Origin: Aptenodytes patagonicus
Taxonomy: Eukaryota > Chordata > Aves > Sphenisciformes > Spheniscidae
DNA length: 64,000 bases
Reading direction: 5' to 3'
NCBI RefSeq assembly: GCF_965638725.1
Contig: NC_134951.1
Span: 42,176,746 to 42,240,745 of the forward strand
Positions 38,341-48,010 of the stretch are shown here, piece after piece. The notes below the pieces were generated by a model. That model was not told the origin of the DNA, ran no database searches, and was given only the letters and a program-made list of their open reading frames with translations. The number at the start of each line of letters is the position of its first letter. Positions within the stretch are counted from its first letter, which is position 1. Made by a program: the position numbers and the translations under genes.

Positions 38341-39060
38341 CTGCAAAGACATAAAAGGCACTGGTTAGTTACACTAACAAGGCTTGCTACTTCCAACTCT
38401 TCTCTAGATCAGCCATGTAAGTCACTCCACTTCCTACTTGTAATATCGCCCATCTAAACAATACAGCATTTTATAGGTAGCACTGCTGCACAAGAAGTTT
38501 CACTCACATACTGGGACAAAGCCTGTTCATCAAAAGAAACTGCTGGTAGTTAGCAAGGTATTTAATTTAAGGTATATACCCTTCTTTAGTAAGGAGTGGA
38601 ATAAAATTATAGAAGTTGTAGTAAGACAGGAAAATTAGAACTTGTCCTTGCGCTTTAGATTTTAGCTTCTTTAATAAAAACAAACTGTGGATACTCAGGA
38701 ACCAGTGCAATTAAAGTAAATTTCATTGAAAAAGATTAAATTCAGATACTTCGGTAAGAATGAACTTCTTGGGGAAACCACTACCAACACTCTTGATGCA
38801 CAGTAAGTGTTCACAAGCACGCTTTTTGCCTGCTGCAAGTATAATGTTATACTAGCCCTTCTGAATTAGTTTAGCTCTGGAGCTGAAACAGCTTTAATAT
38901 AATTAGAATTCATTACAATTCACCACCAAATTTCACCTTTCCTCATTAACATTACTTTTCCTAAATGCTCACATCTGAGTGAGCCCCAAGTTAACAGTCC
39001 TAAGAGGGTCAAAGCACAAACATCATCACTAGCTTTCAAACACCAGCAACACTTCCTTAC

Positions 39061-39104
39061 CAGGGCACTTTTAACACACCCGGCTGATGTTTGTTATTTA
39101 CCCA
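39061..39104 (-). ncRNA. SNHG5: SNHG5 candidate exon
   Basis: 44 nt between an acceptor CTGTCTTATAG and a donor CCCTG before GTAAGG. It lies between two snoRNAs, so each snoRNA would have its own intron. Confidence 0.5.
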
Positions 39105-39351
39105 CTATAAGACAGGATACCTCAAATTATAGGAGTCTAACACTTCCCTCTCTCTCTGCTCTTTAAAGATGCTAGCTTTTGCAACAGCACATATCCATGT
39201 CAACATGGAGCTGAGGCAAGTTTAAATAATGTACCAACATCCTTATTCACAACCTGGAGCGTGGTGGCATATAGCTTGTACATGGGGAAAGAAATAAAAA
39301 TAACACCAACTGGGATAATGACTGAAAGATTAAGTGACTTTTGAAAGAGTT

Positions 39352-39434
39352 AAGTGGTTTCATCTCAGTAGCCAGATCCGTATGAAGTTTCTCATCAACA
39401 TATCAGGTTTGGCAGTTTCATCATAATTTACCAC
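39352..39434 (-). ncRNA. Box C/D snoRNA, third U50-family copy
   Basis: All four boxes are canonical: C ATGATGA (rc 39,418-39,424), D' CTGA after TGCCAAAC, C' TTGATGA, and D CTGA (rc 39,365-39,368). An outer stem of nine base pairs closes it (TTAAGTGGT with ACCACTTAA). The D guide CATACGGATCTGG keeps 11 of 12 U50 bases at positions 4-15 before box D, in the same register, so the same 28S C is the predicted target. The D' guide has changed at several places (TGCCAAAC against TCCCGAAC), so that U50 function is probably lost. Relation to U50 is by shared guide and box spacing. Confidence 0.88.
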
Positions 39435-39582
39435 TTAAGTATCTGTGACTGGGACTGCAAAGCAATTCATACATTCATATATTCCACAACATAAGCTTTG
39501 TGTCTTTCATATGCAGATATACTGAAAAGGGAATACGTTACAATTAACAAAACATTTCAGCTGCTTAATCAATAAATATTAC

Positions 39583-39665
39583 CTCTATCTGTTGTACTAC
39601 AGTTGCCAGGAAATCTTTCATCAGGACGCCTGACATTCCCATTATTAGAAACTGTTCATGCCATT
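39583..39665 (-). ncRNA. SNHG5: SNHG5 candidate exon
   Basis: 83 nt between an acceptor AAATTTCTAG and a donor GATAGAG before GTAATA. Only short frames are present. Confidence 0.6.
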
Positions 39666-40946
39666 CTAGAAATTTGAGTAAAATAGTAAATTACAACATG
39701 TTCACACTTAATATAGCACAACTCATTAGGAACAACCAAGTTTTACTCTTGTGGATCCCCCTTTCCTCCCAACCACTGGTTGCAAGTATTTGAGTCAAAT
39801 TAAAATCAAATACAGATCCTGAAGTTATTTCTTAGCATTTCCAAAAGGTGAGAATATCAACCATACTCTTTAAAAAATGAATACACATTTTTATTAAAAA
39901 ATTAGAACCATTTGCCTGTTTATATTAACAAGTCTCTAGATGTCCCCTTTGTTTTCTCAGCCTAAACACTTTCTTATACTAATCTCCCAATAAAGCGCAA
40001 ATTCCCAACTAAAAGCCATCTTGAGGTAATCTTTGTTAGATTTAGTATGAACACTTCAGACAGGTATATTTTACCAGGTCCTCCGACAGCGACCCAAATA
40101 AACTATTCACCAACTCCCCAGCCTATACAGTTCTAGACCATGTCAAACATGCCTGAAATACAACTATACCTCAATTTTAAAGCTAATGACACACGTACTA
40201 ATTTGATCATACGTATATTTTGCTAATCTATTTATCATATTAATTTATCCCCACTGATCATTCAAAACATACATAGCTTTCAGGAAAATCCACTTGTGTG
40301 TACCAAGTATTCTTCTACTTCTGATGGTGCTTCCATGAAGGACTAAAATTGAAATTAAACAAAACAAAAATTATGTTTTAAAGTAGAAAATGTCTCTTGC
40401 TGTGGTCTAGCCATCACGTCTCATGTTACTATGTCAGAAGCAATCACCAAGTACTAAAAATTCACTTTTTCATACAACAATTCAATATTGGTCTAGAACA
40501 GTCTTCAATACCTGACAAATTGAACTTTTCTATGCACTAGAAAAAAGTTACCCTGAAGTCCAAAATCAGTATAATTTAGCACAAGTTAACCAAGTGATTT
40601 ATCATGTGGGGCTTCATGCTTATTTAAATGCCGCAGGAAAAGAAACTACGAACTGACCTAAGGGCCGACCTTAAATCAGTGAAGAGCACAAAAAAGTTGT
40701 TAAATAATTACTCATCCATTTGATGGCAACTATGAAAATACAGTATATCGTAACTGTTTTTCCTTTTTGTTCCGCTCAGTAGCCATACAAAGATGACAAC
40801 CCTTTGGCACTTAACACATTCCGTACTTTTCCAGACAAAAATATGGAAACCAAGTAAGAAATGGAAGCATTTATTATCTTGACCAACAATAGAAATGTAG
40901 CGTTACTTCCAGAGCAACAAAATTAAAAAAAATCCAGAGCCATTAC

Positions 40947-41002
40947 CTTCCTGCTTCTGTATAATGTTTTGGGCACCACTGAAAACTTCCTCTCCATCAT
41001 AC
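40947..41002 (-). ncRNA. SNHG5: SNHG5 candidate exon 2
   Basis: 56 nt between a strong acceptor (TTTGTTTTTAG) and a donor CAGGAAG before GTAATG. No snoRNA was found in the introns on either side. Confidence 0.6.
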
Positions 41003-42519
41003 CTAAAAACAAACAGTAAACAATTAACACTCGAAATCAGCAGATTCTTATTACCAGGCCACTAAGTCACACACATTATGAGACAATAATCAACAATCTC
41101 TGAAGTCTCAGAAGCAATAATATGTTGAGTATGTAAGTCATAAGTTTGTAGGAGGCCTTTTAGAAAGCAGCAAGAAATGCAGCCAGTTTTAAGTAACAAA
41201 GGAGTTATGAGTTACATCCACTTGAAATACCATATTAAAAGCACTGCAGAAATAACTGCGTGTACCCACCATTAAACTTCAGTCCAAGGGATTTTTAACA
41301 AAAATTCATCATCTCAAGGTCTCAGTTCTTTAAGTATAAGCACTGATTTCAATTGGTTTAGAGAATTCAGTTTTAACCACGTAGCAAGTATTTAAATCTA
41401 CAAATTCAACCAGCCAAAGAAATACATGACAAAGTATTTGTTTTGTCACACACAAAACTTAAAATATGCAGCTTCCAATAATAATGTTTCTCACTCTGCA
41501 CTACATAGACCAAACAAACGTAGCAATCCATTAAAGGTAATTAAACATGTTTTGTTTCAAATCACAAAAAAAATTAAGCTATGGAGAAATCTCGAGTTAA
41601 GCTTGCTTATTACACCCAATAACCAAGGGTTACTACCGGCTTGTAAAGATTAAAAAATTTTACTGTGCAGTAATCGAACATGTGACTCAGGCTATCATTA
41701 GACAAGCTAATTCAACACGGAATGAACGCACCCGACAACCTCCTACATGAATGCAACCATCTCCTAATCTTTGCTTGCAGATTAGAGCCTATAATTCTAG
41801 CTATTTTTTTATTGTATTGCCCATTTTTCCAGGACTATAGCATCGCGAGAGGGGAAAAAGGCATCTTAAGGCCACAGGAAGTTTGTGGGGATTTTTTGTG
41901 TTTTTTTAATATATCTCCCTTTATTCTGCTGTCTCATTGCCTAGCGAAAAAAGAGCATCTATAGTTAAGACGTTAATCTCACGATTCACATTAAAAAAAG
42001 CATGCGAAAATTGCTGTGTTTTTTTCTTGGCACAATATGTGGATTTCACAGCAACTGTTTTTAAAAGTTTCCTGTTGTAGGACGATTCCATGCTGCCGAT
42101 AGCTGAGCCCTCTGAAGCGCACACAGGGGACAAATGCGTGCACCAACCCGACGTCAAACGAACAAGGCAACTCCAGCTTCTTCAGGGAGCCCTAACCTCT
42201 CACGAAAACGCCTCTTCTCATCGCGGTGTTTAGGCCGACTTCATTCACCAGCATTCGCCAGCACTCCAAGCACCAATTCAAACGACAGCTGAGCGTAGCG
42301 GACGGCTGCATCGCCCTGGCAAGGGGCTGCTCCCAACCCCAGCAATTAAGAGCTGGCGCCGCTGGCGGGCAGCATTCGTTCGTCAGCCCCCGAAGGCACC
42401 CGACACGAGCTCCCCGGCGCCGGCCAGCGACCAAAATGGCGTAGGCCAGGCAGCGCCTCGCCGGGTGCCGCCCGCATCAGGGCAAAATGGTACCCCGCCG
42501 CCCACGCGAGCCGCCGCCA

Positions 42520-42544
42520 ACTACCCATCCCAGCGTGCCCCGCG
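42520..42544 (+). promoter_or_regulatory. ZNF143-type motif, forward
   Basis: ACTACNNNTCCCAGC followed by GTGC and GCG, a full match to the fixed positions of the ZNF143/SBS promoter element as I know it. Confidence 0.6.
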
Positions 42545-42598
42545 CCGCGGGACACCGCTTCCGGCAGGCAACCGGCCACGCCGCCCTCTCCGCGCACT

Positions 42599-42623
42599 CG
42601 CGGGGCGTGCTGGGACGCGTAGT
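42599..42623 (-). promoter_or_regulatory. ZNF143-type motif, reverse
   Basis: On the minus strand ACTACGCGTCCCAGCACGC, then CCCGCG. Together with the forward copy it makes an inverted pair about 55 bp apart around an ETS-type site. Confidence 0.6.
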
Positions 42624-42888
42624 CCGCCCCTCCGTCCCCTCGCCGCCGCGGCGGGTTGGCGTACCCCGCGGCTGGCTTGCGCCTGGCCGTGCCCACGCCG
42701 CCCCGCCCGCGGCCGCAAGGCGCCAGCCTCACCCGCCGGCTCCAGCCTCAAGCGCTACGCGAGGGGCGCCGCGGGCGAGCCTCCCGAACAGCCAAGCGCA
42801 GAAAAGAAGCCCGGGCGCCCCTCCGGCCCCGCTCGGGAAGCGGCACACGACGCAGCCGCAGCCCCAGCCGCCTTCGCCGCCGCCTTAC

Positions 42889-42950
42889 CAGCCGCGCCAG
42901 CCGCTCCGCAGGAAAAGAGGGAGGGAAGGGGGCGCTCGCCAGCTTTATAG
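42889..42950 (-). promoter_or_regulatory. SNHG5: SNHG5 core promoter and first exon (TATA, 5'TOP)
   Basis: On the minus strand CTATAAAG (42,950-42,943) is followed about 30 nt later by the pyrimidine run CCTCTTTTCC (42,920-42,911). Transcription from a C at about 42,919 or 42,917 would give a 5'TOP RNA. The donor GCGGCTG before GTAAGG ends the first exon at 42,889, so the exon is about 30 nt. A TATA box, a TOP start and a minute exon 1 are the hallmark of snoRNA host genes. Confidence 0.75.
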
Positions 42951-43480
42951 GTACGCTGCGGGGTGGGAACGAGGCTGGCCCCGCCCCTCTCCCCGCGCGC
43001 CGAGGGGCGGGGACCCCGGGGGCCTCGCGCGGGGCCGCGCCTTCCTCCCCCGGCGCGCGCGGGGGCGCGCGGAGGGGCCGGCGGCCGGCCCTCCCCGGGC
43101 GGTGGAGCCGTTGGCGGGCCCGCCGCCGCTGACGTGTTCTCGGCGGAGTCCGGCTGCGGCCCGCTGGGGGCGAGGGAAGGCGCTCGCGAGGGGCCGGGCA
43201 GCGCTTCGGGGCGCCCTCCCCCCGCCCCAGGCGGGAGCGCCCGGCTCCGCACCGCCTGAGCGGCGGTGGCTGAAGCCGCCCCGGGGCGGGAGGCGGCAGC
43301 CTCTGCCTGCCTTCCCCGGACTGAGGGGCCCGCGCTGCAGGCCTTCCGCAGCCCCGGGGCGCTGAGCGGGAGGCTGCTGCGGAGTTGGCTGCCCGCCCTC
43401 CGAGCCGGAGGAGGGGAGAAAACGGGAGAGGGCTGCCCTCTCTCGCTGGGGTGATGTGCCCTGAGGGGAAAGAAAGAATG

Positions 43481-46480
43481 AGCGCTCGAGCCTGGCGCTT
43501 GGCACGGGTTCTGTGCATACATTTTGCATCACAGGGTTTTTGCGTAAAACGCTGAGCTAGCAAGTGAAGGCAGGAACCTGGTACGGCTACGCCCCCCAAA
43601 CCTACAAAAAATGTTTTTCATTTAGTACTTGTTTCTCATATCTATCTTCTGTTAGTGTTCCCCAGGGCTCCAGCTGGTTAACCTTCTATGGCTGTGCCTC
43701 AATGTTTCAACTTTCCTTCGTCTCTAATTAGATGTTTCTGAAACCTTAACTACGCGCACACCCTTTCTTTTTTTGGAAATAGCAGGCAATGCTTTATCCC
43801 TGTATAACACTACAAGTCATCAGGGCTGAAAAATCTCTTACCCGCAACAGACAGAAAGCTTCCTGCAGTTTTTCACTCTAGAAAGTCTAAGGGTGCTGTT
43901 CCACAGTGAACCTAAAAGTGGGCTGCCCTCAATCCCAGCACGGCTTTAGCCGCTGGAAGTTGTACGGTTGCACCTCAGTCAGAAAGCGGCTTAGTTTCCG
44001 GCTGAATCAGCCTCCTGTACTGCTGTGGAAGTGCTGGTGAAAGAAGTTGGAGCAGGTATCCGCGCTGCAGTGGGGATGGCAGGAGCTACAGCCTAGGTGA
44101 CGTTTAAACTGTTCTGAAACCACACCCTAAATTCTCATAATATTTATGGAGGTTCTCGCTAACTGTTTATAAATAGTCTAACTTTTTTGTCTACCTGTTC
44201 ATTGAGAGGTTTAGTATATCGATCAACTTAGTTGAGGAAATCAGGAAAAACAAGGAAAGGTGAAGAAAAGCTCAAAAAATTGTTTGGTGTTTTGACAAGT
44301 TGTTAAGAATACTACAAAAACCGATGGTCCACAAGATGGACTCTTAATAGAAGGGTCTAACTATTGGGAGCGGATAAGGGAAGTCTAGAAAGGTGAGTTG
44401 TAAAGTGCTAAAATATCTGGCAATTTTATTCCTAAATTACTGAGATTAATACTACCAGGAAAACTAAATAGTTGACAAATTTTAAACGTGTTTGCTTCTG
44501 CAGCCCATGGCAGGAGATGACACTTGTTTTCTCTCTGCTTTTCTTCTTCCACATCCCATTTTACCTGTCTGATATCTTTCTCTTGACTGCAAGCAGGGTG
44601 ACCCAAATGGCAGACTGCAAGCTGCAGCCGGCCCACCGCCTTTTCTGCTGTAGAGGCATGAGGAAAAAGATCTACATGCTGCCTTTTTCTCTGAGTGCCT
44701 CCTACCCGCGCTTGTTTGAGCTGCTGTTTCTGTACGAGAGAGAGCGCGAAGCTATAAGCATGAGGGAATAGTTGCTAGTGCATCAGGCAGGGTCAGCGGC
44801 AGCACTTGGGCACAGGCAGGCAGTTTAAGCCGTTGTTACCGATCCATGTGACCTATTCAAAAGGCCCCAAAACTGATGTTTGCCACGTGGCACTGAAAAT
44901 GTTAACCCACTCTTCCTTAGTGACATCAGGGTTAAAGATAAGCAAAGTAATCACAGCCGTTAATCACGACTGGATTAGCCCTAAAAAAAGAAGGCAACCC
45001 CTTACCATTCCTTTCCTGTGTGCTAAATAATGACGTCTTTTCTACAGCACACTGTGGAGGGCTTTTACGTATGTTACTCTCTTGAAGAATGGAATTTCTT
45101 TTCAGGGGGGAAAATAGAGAGACTCATAATTTAAGCCCGAAGTATATTACATGAAGCATGAATGAGTACTATTTTAGTTTGCAGTTGGTAATAAGAAGGC
45201 TATAAATAACGAGGTGACGAAGGGCCTGCCCAGGGCTGCGGGGTACTGCTCTGTATTGTGAGCTTTGCAGGAGAAACACGGGTGTGCACCTTGCAATATT
45301 AATGCACACTAGCTTTTGTAATTTGGCAGAAGAAACTTCATCTCTCTGTTAGATTGTAGGGTACAGGTTTACTAGCAGTGCCTGAATGCACATTGTATGC
45401 AAACTTTTTATCCCCAAAGAAATGTGCCTCATATTTCTCAGCATCACCTAAGTCTGCTAGCACTGGACAAGCTTGTGGGTCAAGTGAAGTACATTTTTAT
45501 TGTAGGTAGGCAACAATTACAATTACAAGGCTGAAAAAAGTTAATCAAAACAAAATAAAAACATACACCACAATTGCAGATTGTATTTTAAAAGTAAGGT
45601 TCCTTCTTAGCTGCCTTTCTTTCCCCTCCTTCAGGCTTCCGCATCTTTAACCTGTATCCCAGGTGTCTGGATGAGGGTGCAAGCTGTAGAGCAACACCTG
45701 ATCCTCAAACTCCGCTCCCCAGAGAGATCCTAAGGCTAGTCTGAACCATAAGCCTGGTTGCCATAAAGTGTTTGTTTATAGATGAATCGCTTCCGAATTT
45801 AGCTCGCCACACAGCTGCACGTTTATGCACAGTGTGAGCTCTGGCGGAAGGGAGTGGTGGTTATGAGATACTGGGGGCGTACTGGATTGCCTCTTTTGTG
45901 GCCTGCACAAACATATGCCGGCCTGAAAGGCTGGTGGTGTGGCTACCTCCAGGGCTTTTCGGCTCCAGGCAACTCTCTCCAAGTTCTCTTTTCTTGTTTT
46001 AAATGATTTCTTTCTCTTCTTGTTCTTTCGCTTTATTTCTGTCTCCCCCCACTTCCCTTCTGTTCCTATTTTAAGCCTGGCTTCCTGGATTTTCTCGAAT
46101 AGCTTTGCAGCTTTGCTGACTCACATCTCTGGGTTTGGCTTGGGGTTGTTACCAGTGCATCCTTTGGGATGCTGAGTTCCCCTCCCCTCTCACCTTCCCA
46201 GCAGGAAGTCTATTGTATGCAGCTTTAATTTCTTCCTTCTCAGAACAGATAGTACTCATTGTAAAATCCTGAGCTGACTTTGCCATATTTCACATTATGC
46301 ATCATAAAATGCATGAGTTGGGAAACAATTTCATTTAGCTTATGATTTTGGCCCTGTTTTTAATGTTTTACAAGACCAGAATTCTTTATTTAAACTTCTC
46401 AACTCTCTCTCTGAATTTTTAGTCACTTTAGCATCACAGAAAGATGAGCGCTTTTTTTAATGATAAATGAGATCATAAAA
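43481..46480. other. Intergenic sequence upstream of SNHG5
   Basis: Three kilobases of mixed composition with only short frames. I recognise no gene or repeat. Confidence 0.5.
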
Positions 46481-48010
46481 ACATTAGAACAGCTGTACAG
46501 GGGCAGACCAGAGGTCCACATCCCCCCCACCCCCCGCCCCAGTATCCTGCCTCCAACTGTAGCCAAAAGTAAATGCCTAAGGAGGGGAGTAGGGATAGAA
46601 CAAGCACGTAGGGATCCTTCCTTGAATATTTGCCCAGCCTCTGGGAATATAAAACTCAGAGACCTCCTAGAGGGTGGGGTTTTTTGTGTGTGTGTGAATG
46701 TAACAATCCTCCATTAATTTGCTACCCAAAAATTTGTCCAGTATTCCCCAGAGCCTTTATAAAATTTTAGCATTCACAATAACAATGGCAAGGAGTACCA
46801 CAGCTTAATTAGCATTACAGGAAACTGCACCTCCTTTAGTTTGCTTTGTACCTGCTGTCTGTTAGCTCATTGCACAGTTTTAGAAGCAGCAGTGGGCAAT
46901 CCCTCCCTCTGCAGTCACCCCCCCATTAAGCCCACCCCCGCCCCACAATCTGTTCTTCAGGCTGAAGAAACCTCATTTACTTAATCATTCCTCATATGGG
47001 GATCAGTTCCTACCTTTGACCTTACTCTCATTGCTCTTCTCCAAACTTCTTGTTTGTTTTTTGAGATGGGAGTCCCAGAGTATACACCGTATTCAAGAAA
47101 CAGGTACAACATGGGCTTACGCAGAGGCGTGATGATGTTCTCCGTTTTCATCTTTTCTCCCTAGCACTTCCTAAACTTTGGATTTCTTTTTTGACTATCA
47201 CTGTGCATGGAGCTGGTGTTTCCACAGAACTGTCTGTCATAACTGCAGGATCTCGCATCTGAGCAATAAAGGTCAGAGCCCATCATTTTACGTTTGTGGT
47301 TGTGTTTGCTTTTCTCAATGAGCAGTGCTTTATATTGATCTATGTTGAATTTCACGTGTTGCTGCTATACCCACTCAGTTTTTTAAGCTCCTGCAGCTAT
47401 TTATACATCAGCAATGAATGATTACTAAATTTTTTACCCCTCTGCATACCACCTTTTTCAGATCAATTCAGTAAGTTCACCAGTACAGGTCATGCAGGTT
47501 TCTGTGGTAGTTTTCTGCCACCGTGAAAATGAACCATTTACTTCTACCCTCAGTTGCCTATCTTTTACTTTTTATCCCACATCTGCTTAGTTTGCCTAAA
47601 ATAATTTGCTAAGAGGCTTTAGGGAATCCGTGCACTAGATCACGTTATCACATGGTTGCTGATGAGAAGCATGGCATGCGTTTACCAAACATTCTGACAT
47701 TTGCCTTACAGATCATATTTGTCCAGATGCACACTAATTCTACTTTTATATGAAGTTTTTACTTATTTGCTTGGTACGGATGTCAGGCTTAGTGGGCTGT
47801 TGTTTGCTGGATTTCCCTAGAACCTTTCCAAAACATTATAATCCTGTTCGCTACTTGCCCTTCTTTAGCACCAGAGCAATTTCAAGTGAGAGCTCACACA
47901 CCACAATTAGCAGTTCACATGTTTCACTGGGTTCCTCTAGAGCATCATCCGATCATGTTGAAACTGCAGCATCTTCAAGAAGTTTGAAGCAACTTCTCTG
48001 ATGAATGCCT
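46480..48010 (-). mobile_element. Ancient CR1/L3-type LINE relic
   Basis: Strongly decayed, minus orientation. Plus-strand text near 46,500-46,550 (GGGGCAGACCAGAGGTCCA, CAGTATCCTGCCTCC) is the usual 3' part of old amniote CR1-like elements. Near 47,770-47,800 TTTGCTTGGTACGGATGTC, then AGGCTTAGTGGGCTG, is the reverse complement of the RT segment that encodes the conserved NYRPVSL-type motif region. Between them, phrases of the RT and 3' part follow in the expected order. No open frame remains. Confidence 0.75.

Larger units (their letters stand above)
36330..42919 (-). ncRNA. SNHG5: SNHG5-like snoRNA host gene (U50 host gene)
   Basis: Minus-strand, spliced, non-coding gene. Its identity rests on three U50-family C/D snoRNAs in its introns and on its place upstream of SYNCRIP on the same strand, as in human. 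Promoter side: CTATAAAG at 42,943-42,950 (reverse), then CCTCTTTTCC about 30 nt downstream, a 5'TOP-type start typical of snoRNA host genes, then a donor after about 31 nt. Candidate exons: 42,889-42,919; 40,947-41,002; 39,583-39,665; 39,061-39,104; 38,311-38,340; 37,721-37,761; and a terminal exon ending at 36,725 on its 5' side. An AATAAA at rc 36,350-36,355 is a possible poly(A) signal. The spliced RNA shows no long frame, as expected. Exon calls are from splice motifs only. Confidence 0.85.
42220..43480. promoter_or_regulatory. SNHG5: CpG island promoter of SNHG5
   Basis: About 1.25 kb of CpG-dense sequence around the host-gene start at about 42,919. Downstream of the start, inside intron 1, it holds a YY1-like AAAATGGCG at 42,433-42,441, two inverted ZNF143-type motifs and an ETS-type CTTCCGG near 42,558-42,564. 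The long open frames on both strands here are a composition effect. Confidence 0.85.

Noticed and set aside
38970-39035. GTGATGATG on the minus strand near 39,021, box-C-like
   Set aside because: No CTGA follows within snoRNA distance and there is no terminal stem.
41240-41325. Possible extra C/D snoRNA on the minus strand (GATGATGAA then GGACTGAAG)
   Set aside because: Box C and the first CTGA are only about 30 nt apart, no second CTGA at a suitable distance and no closing stem were found.
42346-43599. Long open frames on both strands in the second CpG island
   Set aside because: Same composition effect; the real gene here is non-coding and starts inside the island.
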